Shown here piece after piece: positions 7,228 through 15,886 of a stretch of DNA of 64,000 bases. The position numbers and the translations under genes are program-made. How positions within the stretch are numbered: position 1 is the stretch's first letter; every line of letters starts with the position of its first letter. The DNA is from Kribbella catacumbae DSM 19601 (GTDB lineage Bacteria > Actinomycetota > Actinomycetes > Propionibacteriales > Kribbellaceae), in NCBI RefSeq assembly GCF_000372465.1, contig NZ_AQUZ01000001.1, positions 1-64,000 of the forward strand, in the 5' to 3' direction. The notes beneath the pieces are model-generated. The model was not told where the DNA came from. It saw nothing but the letters and a program-made list of their open reading frames with translations, and searched no databases.

Positions 7228-8319
7228 GTGCGCACCGACTCCGAGCCGACCTCATCCTCCGCTTCCGCCCAACCGTTGCCGGCTGCCGACCCCCGGCCCG
7301 GTACGAACGCTCCCGCGGCGGCTCGGCCGACGGTCATGCTGGCGATGAACGAGTCCAGCCGCGCTCGCGTGCTGGTTCCCGCGGTCCGCGACCGCCTGGA
7401 GCGGGTCGCCACTGTCCTCCCCGTCGGCCCCGGCAACGGCTTCCTCGCCGATCCCGCGGTCCGCGAAGCTCTGGGCGACGTCGATGCGCTGCTGACCGGC
7501 TGGGGTTGCCCGCAGATCACGCCGGAGGTGCTCGACGCGGCGCCGAAGTTGAAGGCGATCATCCATGCGGCCGGCTCGGTGAAGCATTTCGTCGACCCGG
7601 CCGCCTTCGAGCGCGGCATCCAGGTCTCGTCGGCCGTGGTGGCCAACGCGCTGCCGGTGGCCGAGTTCACCGTGGCCACGATCGTGCTCAGTGGGAAGCG
7701 CGCGTTCCGCCTCGGAGCGGAGTACAAGCTCAGCAAGCACAAGCCGGACACCGGCTCGGTGCCGGGCAACTACGGCAGCACGGTCGGGCTGCTGGGCGCC
7801 TCCCGGATCGGGCGGATGGTTGCGGAGCGGCTGCGCGCGTTCGACCTCGAAGTACTGATCAGTGATCCGTATCTGACTCCTGCCGAGGCCGCGGAGCTCG
7901 GAGCCGAACTGGTCGAGCTTGATGAGTTGTTCAGCCGGAGCGACATCCTGAGCGTGCATGCGCCGCTGCTGCCGGAGACGGTCGGGCTCGTCGACGCCCG
8001 GCTGCTCGGGTTGCTCAGGGACGGCTCCGTGCTGATCAACACCGCTCGCGGGCGGATCGTCGACGCCGCCGCGCTGGAGCACGAGTGCCGTACGGGACGG
8101 ATCGACGCGGTCCTCGATGTGACCGATCCTGAGCCGCTGCGCCCGGATTCGCCGCTGCTGGAGCTGCCGAACGTGTTCCTGACCCCGCACGTGGCCGGCG
8201 CCCTCGGCAACGAGGTCGCGAGATTGGGTGAGTTGGCGGTAGGTGAGATGGAACGTTTTGCCGCCGGCACTCCTCTTCAGCATGTCATCAGTTCCGCCGA
8301 ACTCGGGAGGATTGCATGA
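7228..8319 (+). CDS. D-isomer-specific 2-hydroxyacid dehydrogenase
   Basis: 363 aa. The NAD-binding domain carries TVGLLGASRIGRMVAERL (residues about 188-205). The catalytic Arg is in VLINTARGRIVD, the Glu near DVTDPEPL and the His in FLTPHVAG, so the active site is complete. A low-complexity Ala/Pro/Ser N-terminus (about 35 residues) precedes the fold, and translation may instead begin at ATG 7336. Reaction: interconversion of a 2-oxo acid and a D-2-hydroxy acid; the substrate is unknown. It overlaps the next gene by 4 nt, so the two are co-translated, probably in a carbohydrate pathway. Confidence 0.88.
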   Translation: MRTDSEPTSSSASAQPLPAADPRPGTNAPAAARPTVMLAMNESSRARVLVPAVRDRLERVATVLPVGPGNGFLADPAVREALGDVDALLTGWGCPQITPEVLDAAPKLKAIIHAAGSVKHFVDPAAFERGIQVSSAVVANALPVAEFTVATIVLSGKRAFRLGAEYKLSKHKPDTGSVPGNYGSTVGLLGASRIGRMVAERLRAFDLEVLISDPYLTPAEAAELGAELVELDELFSRSDILSVHAPLLPETVGLVDARLLGLLRDGSVLINTARGRIVDAAALEHECRTGRIDAVLDVTDPEPLRPDSPLLELPNVFLTPHVAGALGNEVARLGELAVGEMERFAAGTPLQHVISSAELGRIA

Positions 8320-10226
8320 GCCGCCTCGTTCTGCCTGACACCGACCGTGTCCTGTCCCGCCAGACCGGCTGGGTCCGCGCCCATTGGGAGGCGCTGGCCG
8401 ACCACCTGCTCGACTCGCTGATCCCTTACTGCTCCCCCGGCAACGCCCGCATCGTGCTACCCGGCCGTCCCAGCCGATCCGGTACTTCGTCCGACGAGCT
8501 GGAGGGTTTCGCCCGATCGTTCATGCTCGCCGCCTTCCGGATCGCCGGCGTCCGCGGTGAGGGGTGCGAGAAGCTGATCGAGCGGTATGCGCGAGGTGTC
8601 GCCAACGGCGCGAACCCCGACCACCCCGAGGCCTGGCTGCGCCTCACCCCGCGCTCGCAGCAAATGGTCGAGGCCGCCGCGATCGCCGTCGCCCTGCACG
8701 AGTCCCGCGAGTGGATCTGGGACCGGCTGGACACCCGCGCTCAGGAGCACGTCGCGGAGTGGCTCGGCGGGTTCATCGGCTCCACCACGCACGACAACAA
8801 CTGGCGACTCTTCCAGGTCGTCAGCGAACAGTTCCTCGCCTCGGTCGGCGCGCCGTACTCCAAGGAGGACATCGAGGGCGGCCTCGACCGGATCGAGGAC
8901 TGGTACGTCGGCGACGGCTGGTACTCCGACGGCGACGGCCAGAACTTCGACAACTACATCGGCTGGGCGATGCACCTCTACCCGGGCATCTGGACCCGGA
9001 TGGCGGCGGCGACCCCGGGCGCGCAGTACGACGATCGGTTGAAGGTCTATCGGGAGCGGTTGAGCCTGTTCCTGGAGGACGCGATCCACCTGGTGGGCAA
9101 CGACGGCGCACCCGTCTACCAGGGCCGGTCGTTGACGTATCGGATGGCGGCCGCGGCGCCGTACTGGATGGGGCAGGTCCTCGACGCCACCCCGCTCACC
9201 CCGGGTGCTACACGGCGGCTGTGCTCCGGGATCGCGCGCCATTTCGTGCAGCACGGCGTACCGGATGAGCGCGGGCTGCTGACGCTGGGGTGGTACGACA
9301 CGTTCCTGCCGACCACGCAGGCGTACTCCGGACCAGGCTCGCCGTACTGGGCGTCGAAGGGCTTCATCGGGCTTCTGATGCCGCCGGAGCACCCGGTGTG
9401 GTCGGACCCGGAGGACACGGTGCCGTTGGATGAGGCTGATCAGGTCAGGGCGATGCCTGCGCCGGGTTGGCTGGTCCATGCGAGTCGGCACGACCAAGTG
9501 GTCAGGTTGATCAACCATGGTGCCGACCACGCTCCCCCGGCCGAGCCCGCGGGGGTGGAGCCTGCCGTTGACCCGCATTACGACCGGCTGGCGTTTGCCA
9601 ACCACGCTGGACCCGAGATTTCGGATGCTGCTTCGTTGCAGCGGGTCGACAACCTGACCTCACTCGTCGACCAGCACGGAAAGTCGAGTTACCGCGGCCG
9701 GATCCGGCGACTCGGGATGGACACACGGTCGGCGGCCTCCTGGCACAACGCGTGGGTCGGCAGCGACGGGCCGTGGCCGATCGAGATCGCCTCCGTGGTG
9801 CACGGCGGTTGGGAGATCCGTTGCTCGCTGGTGGACGGGCCGGGCGGCGTACTGGTGCGTAGCGGCGGCTATGCGGTCGCCGGTGATTCCTTGCCGACGG
9901 CAACAGTCGGCGGCGGGCCGGCGTGGGCGTCGGCGCGGAATTCCGACGGGCTGATGTCGGCGGTGGTCACCCTGCATGGGTACGACGAGGCTGGGGTGCA
10001 CCGTGATCTGGGGGCGAACCCGTTCGGGCCGCACTCCGCTACGCCGTACCTGACGGCGGCACATTCCGGCGAACCGCTGGTGCTCGTTCACGCGGTGTTG
10101 CTGACCCGTGACGCGATCCGCCCGGAAGCACTTGCCGAGGGCATCGATATCGCCGTCGACGGTCAGGAGATCACTGTCACACTGCCCGGCGACGACGTCG
10201 AGATCGTCCGGTTGGGGAACCGTTGA
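8316..10226 (+). CDS. DUF2264 domain protein, probable glycoside hydrolase
   Basis: 636 aa with no signal peptide. The N-terminal two-thirds is rich in aromatic (alpha/alpha)6-type segments: WIWDRLDTRAQEHVAEWL, DNNWRLFQVVSEQFL, DGWYSDGDGQNFDNYIGWAMHLY, YWASKGFIGLL. This is the layout of DUF2264 proteins, some of which are, as I recall, beta-glucuronidase-type hydrolases (GH154). The C-terminal third is predicted beta-rich. The start ATG overlaps the dehydrogenase stop (ATGA). Together with the LacI-like operator, the pair probably degrades a uronic-acid-containing sugar; that is inference. Confidence 0.82.
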   Translation: MSRLVLPDTDRVLSRQTGWVRAHWEALADHLLDSLIPYCSPGNARIVLPGRPSRSGTSSDELEGFARSFMLAAFRIAGVRGEGCEKLIERYARGVANGANPDHPEAWLRLTPRSQQMVEAAAIAVALHESREWIWDRLDTRAQEHVAEWLGGFIGSTTHDNNWRLFQVVSEQFLASVGAPYSKEDIEGGLDRIEDWYVGDGWYSDGDGQNFDNYIGWAMHLYPGIWTRMAAATPGAQYDDRLKVYRERLSLFLEDAIHLVGNDGAPVYQGRSLTYRMAAAAPYWMGQVLDATPLTPGATRRLCSGIARHFVQHGVPDERGLLTLGWYDTFLPTTQAYSGPGSPYWASKGFIGLLMPPEHPVWSDPEDTVPLDEADQVRAMPAPGWLVHASRHDQVVRLINHGADHAPPAEPAGVEPAVDPHYDRLAFANHAGPEISDAASLQRVDNLTSLVDQHGKSSYRGRIRRLGMDTRSAASWHNAWVGSDGPWPIEIASVVHGGWEIRCSLVDGPGGVLVRSGGYAVAGDSLPTATVGGGPAWASARNSDGLMSAVVTLHGYDEAGVHRDLGANPFGPHSATPYLTAAHSGEPLVLVHAVLLTRDAIRPEALAEGIDIAVDGQEITVTLPGDDVEIVRLGNR

Positions 10227-10243
10227 TCTTCTAGTGTTGTGAC

Positions 10244-10666
10244 ATGACCGAAACAATCCAACCCGCCATCACCGACGAACTGTCGGCGAATGTTGCGGCC
10301 GACCCCAGTACGGCGAACCAGGAAAAGTTGTGGGGGGCAACCTTCGGGCTCGAGCGCTGGTGGTTCGTGCAGCGGGGCGAGCCGGACAACCCGCAGCCGT
10401 TCGTCGGTGTTCATCAGGACCAGCCGTTCCTGATGGCGTTCACGTCCGCTCAGCGTGCCCGTGGGTTCGCGATCGAAAACGGGCTGAGCCCGGCAGACGC
10501 CGAAGTACTGGTGCTCGCGCTGGCGCCGGACGACGCGGTCGCACAGGCGCCGATCTGGTTGCAGCAGGGCATCGCGGCGATCACCTTCGACCACGGGATC
10601 GCGGGTTACTTCGCGCCGCTGGGCAACCTGCCCCCGATTCAGGCGCACGTACGCCGGGCTGCCTGA
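10244..10666 (+). CDS. conserved hypothetical protein, possibly SseB-like
   Basis: 140 aa, acidic, with no membrane segment or signal. Residues 29-45 (KLWGATFGLERWWFVQR) and the block FLMAFTSAQRARGFAIENGLS recall the SseB N-terminal domain found in many actinobacterial proteins, but the match is weak and from memory. TAGTGT at 10232-10237, 6 nt before the ATG, points to a leaderless transcript. It stands alone between the DUF2264 gene and ferritin. Confidence 0.6.
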   Translation: MTETIQPAITDELSANVAADPSTANQEKLWGATFGLERWWFVQRGEPDNPQPFVGVHQDQPFLMAFTSAQRARGFAIENGLSPADAEVLVLALAPDDAVAQAPIWLQQGIAAITFDHGIAGYFAPLGNLPPIQAHVRRAA

Positions 10667-10729
10667 CACGCTGTTAGGACAGCCTCGCCAACGGTGAGAA
10701 TTGCGTCCGCGAGGACTACATTGGCGCCT

Positions 10730-11257
10730 ATGAGCACGTACGCGAAACTCCTTCAAGAACAGATTCGTAACGAATTCACGGCGTCACACCAGTACACGGC
10801 AGTGGCTGTCTGGTTCGACGATCAGGACCTGCCGCAACTCGCGGCGCACTTCTACAAGCAGTCGCTGGAAGAGCGCAACCACGCGATGATGATCGTGCAG
10901 TACCTGCTGGACATGGACATCCGGCCGCAGATCCCCGGCGCCGGCGAGGTGGTGAACGACTTCGACAACGCACTGGAGCCGCTCGAACTCGCTCTGCAGC
11001 AGGAGATCACCGTCACCAAGCAGATCGAGATGCTGGCCCGGACCGCGCGCGACGACGGCGACTACATCGGCGAGCAGTTCATGCAGTGGTTCCTCAAGGA
11101 GCAGGTCGAAGAGGTCTCCGCGATGACGACGCTCGTCAACGTCGCGAAGCGGGCCGGTGACAACCTGTTCAACCTGGAGGACTTCCTCGCCCGTGAGGGC
11201 GTCGGCGACCTGGACTCCGACCCGACCGCTCCGAAGGCGGCCGGCGGCAGGCTCTGA
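10730..11257 (+). CDS. ftn: ferritin
   Basis: 175 aa four-helix bundle. Ferroxidase-centre residues are visible: Glu in IRNEFTASHQY, the ExxH of LEERNHAMM (with the preceding Glu) and the later QWFLKEQVEE helix. It oxidises Fe(II) and stores Fe(III) in a 24-mer in the cytoplasm. No haem-ligand Met stands out, so this is the ferritin (BfrB-like), not the haem bacterioferritin. The start at 10730 follows TACATT plus 7 nt (leaderless pattern); an earlier in-frame start at 10694 would ignore this promoter. It is monocistronic, with a terminator at 11287. Confidence 0.93.
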   Translation: MSTYAKLLQEQIRNEFTASHQYTAVAVWFDDQDLPQLAAHFYKQSLEERNHAMMIVQYLLDMDIRPQIPGAGEVVNDFDNALEPLELALQQEITVTKQIEMLARTARDDGDYIGEQFMQWFLKEQVEEVSAMTTLVNVAKRAGDNLFNLEDFLAREGVGDLDSDPTAPKAAGGRL

Positions 11258-11286
11258 CCTGCCAGCAGTTCTGAGTGCCGTGCTCA

Positions 11287-11314
11287 GGGCCGCCGCCATG
11301 CGCTGCGGCGGCCC
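11287..11314 (+). terminator. terminator after ferritin
   Basis: Stem GGGCCGCCGC (11287-11296) with GCGGCGGCCC (11305-11314) and an 8-nt loop, 29 nt after the ferritin stop, between convergent genes. Confidence 0.75.
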
Positions 11315-11350
11315 CGGACGGGCCGCGCCGGCCTACCTCGCCGCCCACGG

Positions 11351-11388
11351 GCGAGGCCTTGCTCCTACTAGCGAGGCCTTGCTCCTAC
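11351..11388. repeat. 20-bp tandem duplication over a stop codon
   Basis: The 18-mer GCGAGGCCTTGCTCCTAC occurs at 11351 and again at 11371 (period 20). The second copy contains the stop codon of the DUF2207 gene, so the first is a recent downstream duplicate. Confidence 0.85.
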
Positions 11389-13286
11389 CAGGAGCCGCCG
11401 CCTCCGCCGCCCCCGCCACCGCTGGACGAGCCTCCACTGAAGCCGGACGAGCTTCCGCCACCGCCGCCGCTGCCCGAGGGTGAAGGCGGCGGGTCGAAGG
11501 TGTTGGCCACGGTCTGGCTGATGTTGCCGGCGGCAAAGCCCGAGCTGTAGTACGACGGACCTGTGTACCAGTAGGGATCCGGTGGGATCCGGCCGGCCGC
11601 GACCAGCTGGGCACAGACGCGCTGCCAGCGGTCCGCCAGGCCGAAAGCGATGGCCCAGGGCAAGTACTTGCTGAAGATGTCCTCGCCCTCCTCGAAGCGC
11701 AACTGGTCCGCCTCGGCCGTGGCCAGGTAGGTCCGGAAGCCGACCAGCTGATCGGTCACCGCGCGGCCCGCGGCATTTCGTTGCCCCCGGCCCCGAATGC
11801 CGAACCAGATGCCGATCGCGACGAGGACCGCCACGGCCGGAAGCCCGATGGTCACGGCCCTCCCGAGACCACCGGTAGCCGCACCGATCACCGTTCCGCC
11901 GAGGAGTCCGCCGAAGACCCAGATGCCGACCATGCCCAGGCAGGCGATCTTGGTGCCGCTCGAGAAGCTCGAACCGCCGCCGGCGCGCGGCAGCCGCAGA
12001 TACCAGCCACGCTGTTTGATCTGCTCCCGGACCTGGCCGATCATCGCGTCGTGCGCCTGCCGCATCGAGGTGTCGCCGACGGCGCCGCGTTCCAGGACGA
12101 CTACGGAACCGGGCTGGAGCGACGGGAACAGGCCCTGCATCAGGAACTGCTCGTGCGGAATCGTCGCACGGGCAGGGTCCAGCAGTACGGCCATCTGCTC
12201 GCTGCCGGTGTTGTCGATCCGTACCGCGCCCCGGACCGCCAGGTCGATCAGCGTCGCCGCGGTCTCGGTGGTGTTCGCCTTCGAGTCGATCAGCAGCCCG
12301 CCCTCGGCAACCGGGATCCGCGGTGGGGAGAACGCGACCGGGAGCTGGTCCTCATTCAGGTCGTTCTTGACCTCCGGCGCGGCCACACCGTTCGGAGGGA
12401 ACGTGCCGGGCGGCATTCCGGCGAAGCGCAGGTCCTTGTTGCCGTTCCTGCTGTAGAACACGGCGGCGACGATCGCGGCGAGCGTGACGGCTCCCGAGCC
12501 GATCAGGCCGGGGACGGTCAGGCCCGAACGCTCCAGGAAGCCAGGCGGGTCGACCACGATCGGGGTGTCGTTGCTGACCACACCCGACTTGATCGCCGCG
12601 ACGATGGCGAGTCCCTTGCCGCGGGTGAGGTTGGTCTGGATGAAGGTGCCCTCGCCGGCCGTGATCGTCTTGCTGTCACACGGTCTGTCCGGCGGTCCCG
12701 CGAAGCATTCGACCCGCTCTACGCCGGGCGCGGGGACCTGGACCTTGACGTTGACCTCGGCGAGGGTGGCGTCCCAGCCGTTGCCGGTCGCGTCCCAATA
12801 GAGCTCGCTGTGGTCGGGGAAATGCCGGAGCGCTCCGCGCACGTCGTACTCGATGACGTACGTCGCCTTGGTGCCCGAGATGGTCTTGTCCGGGTCGCCG
12901 ATCTTGATCTGGATGCTCTGGTCGCGCAGGTTGTTCGAGGTGGTGGTGCTCTCGCTGAACTGGTCCGGGGCGTCGGCGCTGCTCACCCGGATGTTCGAGA
13001 TCTCGTACTTCTGGTCCTTCGACTTGTCGTCGGCGTACACCTCACGCGTGATCAGGTTGCGGTAGATGCCGTGCCGGCCAGTGCTGCCGAATTTGTAGGC
13101 GATCGTCTCCTTCACCTTCAGGACGCCGTCGGCCGTGACGGTGTAGTCGAGCTGCAGGTTCGTCACGACGTCGCCGACATCGGTAACGGCCGCACTGGCG
13201 GCCGTGGCCGGAGCGGCGCTCGCGAAACCCGCCAGGATCAGGCCGGTGAAGGTTGCAGCGACGGCTGTGAAGAATCCCCTACGCAT
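11385..13286 (-). CDS. DUF2207 domain membrane protein with Gly/Ser-rich tail
   Basis: 633 aa. A signal peptide (MRRGFFTAVAATFTGLILAGFASA) is followed by an extracytoplasmic DUF2207 region (residues about 35-230, with DYTVTADGVLKVKETIAYKFG). A membrane helix follows near residue 265 (LIGSGAVTLAAIVAAVFY), then a cytoplasmic part and two more helices around 450-500. The C-terminus is Ser/Gly-rich, ending in a run of nine glycines before SW. The start at MRRGFF removes an 11-residue extension. Function is unknown; such proteins occur in many Gram-positive bacteria. Confidence 0.88.
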   Translation of the reverse strand: MRRGFFTAVAATFTGLILAGFASAAPATAASAAVTDVGDVVTNLQLDYTVTADGVLKVKETIAYKFGSTGRHGIYRNLITREVYADDKSKDQKYEISNIRVSSADAPDQFSESTTTSNNLRDQSIQIKIGDPDKTISGTKATYVIEYDVRGALRHFPDHSELYWDATGNGWDATLAEVNVKVQVPAPGVERVECFAGPPDRPCDSKTITAGEGTFIQTNLTRGKGLAIVAAIKSGVVSNDTPIVVDPPGFLERSGLTVPGLIGSGAVTLAAIVAAVFYSRNGNKDLRFAGMPPGTFPPNGVAAPEVKNDLNEDQLPVAFSPPRIPVAEGGLLIDSKANTTETAATLIDLAVRGAVRIDNTGSEQMAVLLDPARATIPHEQFLMQGLFPSLQPGSVVVLERGAVGDTSMRQAHDAMIGQVREQIKQRGWYLRLPRAGGGSSFSSGTKIACLGMVGIWVFGGLLGGTVIGAATGGLGRAVTIGLPAVAVLVAIGIWFGIRGRGQRNAAGRAVTDQLVGFRTYLATAEADQLRFEEGEDIFSKYLPWAIAFGLADRWQRVCAQLVAAGRIPPDPYWYTGPSYYSSGFAAGNISQTVANTFDPPPSPSGSGGGGGSSSGFSGGSSSGGGGGGGGGSW

Positions 13287-13372
13287 GCCGCGACAGTACC
13301 GACGACGGGGGTCCGTCATCCTTGTCGACCGGCCGACAAGCCGTGAGCATGCCCCTTTGGACTACGCCAGCT

Positions 13373-13403
13373 TCACGTCGCCGGTGGTTCGCTGCCTGCT
13401 GCT
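13373..13403 (-). pseudogene. severed 3' end of the tyrosine recombinase gene
   Basis: The minus strand left of the target duplication reads on in the recombinase frame as AAGSEPPAT-stop. It is separated from the rest of the gene by the whole transposon. Confidence 0.8.
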
Positions 13404-13408
13404 TTGAT
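13404..13408. repeat. target-site duplication, left copy (TTGAT)
   Basis: TTGAT directly precedes the outer GGGG of the left inverted repeat and is matched by 18189-18193. Confidence 0.9.
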
Positions 13409-13445
13409 GGGGTGCCGGTAAGAAACGTGCATGAGCCCCAAACGA
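13409..13445 (+). repeat. Tn3 left terminal inverted repeat
   Basis: Starts GGGGTGCCGGTAAGAAACG and matches the right end over about 37 positions, except that one T is missing after ...AACGTG. That deletion might weaken transposase binding. Confidence 0.92.
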
Positions 13446-13541
13446 GCGTTGCTGCGGGAGCCACGACCACCTGAACCTGCCCTTCCCGCTGGTCAGTGAT
13501 GCCAAGACCCTGGACGTCGGCGATGAGGATCTGTCGATTCT
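13446..13541. other. 96-bp unassigned stretch inside the left end of Tn3
   Basis: No gene is supported. One plus-strand reading gives LNLPFPLVSDA, reminiscent of a peroxiredoxin segment, but nothing else of that fold is present. Confidence 0.3.
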
Positions 13542-14120
13542 TCATCTGGATCTCTCAGTGATGGGCTGCTCGCTGCGGCCGTGGAGCCAGGTGTGCAAGG
13601 GGTCGCGGGCGCCTGCGCGGCTGATCGGTGGTGCTGGGGTGAGGTGGAAGCAGGCGTCGTGGGCGACCGCGGCGCTGGGGGTGTTGCCGGCAGAGATGCG
13701 CAGGATCACGTGGGTGGCGGCCAGGCTGTCGTAGGCGTAGGCGGTGATCAGCTGAACGGCGCGGCTGGCCAGGCCCTGGCCGCGGTGCGCGGCGCCGACG
13801 GCGTAAGCCAGCTCCACCTCGCCGGGAGCGCCGGTGGGGAACAGCAGGATCTCGCCGAGGGGTTGGCGGCCGTCAGTGGTGATGGCGAGTTGGAGCCTGT
13901 GGCCTTGGGCGCGGCGCTGGCGGGCCAGGTCCAGGTAGGCGCGGGCGGCCGCCTGATCGAAGGGGGCGCGCAGCGGCGTCCAGCGGTCGACGGCAGGGTC
14001 GTCGAACAGTTCGACCATCGCGGGCACGTCCGCCTCGTCCCATTCGCGCAGGATGAGAGCCGAGCCGGTGAGCTGGATGGGGGCGGGCGAGATGGCGCCG
14101 CCCTTGGAGGTGGTGGTCAT
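13542..14120 (-). CDS. GNAT family N-acetyltransferase
   Basis: 192 aa. It has the RimJ/RimL-like start (LTGSALILREWDEADVPAMVELFDDP) and the acetyl-CoA motif YAVGAAHRGQGLASRAVQLIT at about residues 105-125, followed by RISAGNTPSAAVA where RimL-type enzymes have an Asn-rich motif. It transfers an acetyl group from acetyl-CoA to an unknown amine. It is the last cargo gene at the left end of the Tn3 element, on the same strand as the MFS gene. Confidence 0.85.
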   Translation of the reverse strand: MTTTSKGGAISPAPIQLTGSALILREWDEADVPAMVELFDDPAVDRWTPLRAPFDQAAARAYLDLARQRRAQGHRLQLAITTDGRQPLGEILLFPTGAPGEVELAYAVGAAHRGQGLASRAVQLITAYAYDSLAATHVILRISAGNTPSAAVAHDACFHLTPAPPISRAGARDPLHTWLHGRSEQPITERSR

Positions 14121-14129
14121 GGGCGGAGA

Positions 14130-14258
14130 TCATCTTTCGGGAGTGGTGGAGCGTCGCCAGGCGGCATCGCGCAGCAGGCGCAGGCCGTTGAGTCCGACGA
14201 TGACGGTGGAGTCCTCGTGCCCGGCGACACCGAGGGGCAACGGCAGGTGCCGCGGCCG
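14130..14258 (-). pseudogene. C-terminal fragment of a heavy-metal P-type ATPase
   Basis: The minus strand reads LPLPLGVAGHEDSTVIVG then LNGLRLLRDAAWRR and a stop at 14130-14132. This is the typical last ~35 residues of P1B-type metal ATPases (VAGHEGSTVLVVLNGLRLLR in intact homologues, recalled). Everything upstream is missing, cut at the junction with the MFS gene, so only the tail survives. It suggests the transposon once carried, or recombined with, a metal-resistance gene. Confidence 0.65.
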
Positions 14259-14260
14259 TG

Positions 14261-15709
14261 TCAGCGGGCGTCCGGAACGCCGGTCATCTGTGGCTTTCCG
14301 GACGGTGCAAGGACTAGCGAGACCACCGCGGCCACGGCGGCGACGACGGTGAACATCGTGTAGACGTTGGTGAACCCCTCGATCGAGGGCGTGCTGGCGA
14401 GACCCGAAGCGGCAACGGTGGAGCCCACCGCGACAAAGATGGCCGAACCGGTTGGATTGAAGGTGTAGACCATACCCGATACCAACCCGGCCTCGTCCTG
14501 AGTGACTCGGCCGAGGGCAGCGGTGGTCGCGGCGACGAACACCGGGGCGCCGCCCAGCGCGAACAAAACGGCGCCGGGAAGGGCTTGGGCGTAGACGTTG
14601 CCGTTTGCCGACAGGCCGATGAGCAGTCCGTTGCCGATGGCGACCAGGGCCAGGCCGGCGACGGCGACGGGGCGGGTGCCGATGGTGCCGACCAGGCGGC
14701 CGCCCACAATGGCACCGACCATGGTGGCCAGGGCCGTGGGCAGGAAGAACAGGCCGGTCTCCAGCGCGCTGTAGCCGCGAAGGTGCTGCAGATACTGCGA
14801 AGTGATGAACAGGTCCGCGACGGTCACGCCGGCCGCGATGAGCATGAGAAATGCGCCGGTCGCGACCGGACGACGCACCAGCATGTCCGGGCGCACCAGG
14901 GGATTCTGCACTTTGCGTTCGACGACCGTGAACACCACGTACAAGATGACGGCGGCTGCGATGGGCACCAGCGTGCCGGGATCCGCCCAGCCGTGGTCAC
15001 CGGCGTTGATCATGCCGTAGATGAACGAGCCGGTGGCGGCGGTGACGGTCACCGCGCCCAGCACGTCGATGCGCCGGTTGGCGCCCGCTATCCGGCGCTC
15101 TGGCACCAGGGCCCGGATGGCGACCAGAGTGATGACGCCGATCGGGATGTTGATAAAAAAGACCCAGCGCCAGCCAGGGCCGCTGGTGAGGAGCCCACCT
15201 ACGAACACCCCGACGGCGAAGCCGATGCCCCCGAGAGAGGACCACACGCCCAGCGCCTTGTTGCGTTCGGTGCCGTGGAAGATGCCGGTGAGGGCCCGCA
15301 GCGCGGCCGGGGACAGCAGTGCGGCCCCGATGCCCTGACAAAGGCGGCCACCGATCAGCAGGTTCTCGTCTTGCGCCAAGCCACTGGCCAGCGAGGAGAG
15401 GATGAAGACCACCAGACCGGTCAGGATCATAGAACGCGCGCCGAAGACGTCGGCGAGTCGGCCGCCGAGCAGCAGCAGCCCGCCGAGGAACAGCACGTAG
15501 ACGCTGACCACCCAGGTGAAGGCCCCACGGCTCAGGCCTAGGTCGGCGCCGAGGTCGGGCAGGGCGACGTTGATCACGGTGAGGTCCAGCATCAGCATGA
15601 GCTGCGCCGTGCATATCACCGCGAGCGCCTTCCAGCGGCGAGGGTCCGCGGACTCCTGCGGCTCGCGCGGCTTGTCCGTGTCACGCACCTGATCTTGAGG
15701 TTGGTGCAT
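14261..15709 (-). CDS. MFS transporter, DHA2 (EmrB/QacA) type
   Basis: 482 aa with about 14 hydrophobic segments. Motif A (GGRLADVFGARSMILTG) lies near residue 85 and motif C-like glycines (GGIGFAVGVFVGGLLT) near 160. MLDLTVINVALPDL in the first helix is the DHA2 signature. It is a proton-driven drug exporter of the inner membrane. The start at MHQPQDQV (15709) has AGGA upstream; an ATG at 15739 lacks one. It sits in the Tn3 cargo next to a methyltransferase and MerR gene; resistance is likely but the substrate is unknown. Its end abuts the ATPase fragment. Confidence 0.9.
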   Translation of the reverse strand: MHQPQDQVRDTDKPREPQESADPRRWKALAVICTAQLMLMLDLTVINVALPDLGADLGLSRGAFTWVVSVYVLFLGGLLLLGGRLADVFGARSMILTGLVVFILSSLASGLAQDENLLIGGRLCQGIGAALLSPAALRALTGIFHGTERNKALGVWSSLGGIGFAVGVFVGGLLTSGPGWRWVFFINIPIGVITLVAIRALVPERRIAGANRRIDVLGAVTVTAATGSFIYGMINAGDHGWADPGTLVPIAAAVILYVVFTVVERKVQNPLVRPDMLVRRPVATGAFLMLIAAGVTVADLFITSQYLQHLRGYSALETGLFFLPTALATMVGAIVGGRLVGTIGTRPVAVAGLALVAIGNGLLIGLSANGNVYAQALPGAVLFALGGAPVFVAATTAALGRVTQDEAGLVSGMVYTFNPTGSAIFVAVGSTVAASGLASTPSIEGFTNVYTMFTVVAAVAAVVSLVLAPSGKPQMTGVPDAR

Positions 15710-15886
15710 CGCCAGGTTCCTTTCCGTTGCTCGGTTCATAACGTCGTCATGGCGGTCGGTCGGCTGCACGTCTTACCGCGCAGCAGTGCGCCGGGTAAGC
15801 GCGGTCTTCTGTTGTTGAGAAGGTCGCGTGGGTGGTGGGCAAGCGGATGCGGGCTTCGCGCTCGTATCCGCGGAGGCAGCAGATCG

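Noticed and set aside
13446..13541. Peroxiredoxin fragment LNLPFPLVSD
   Set aside because: Only ten residues match; no catalytic Cys region or further homology.
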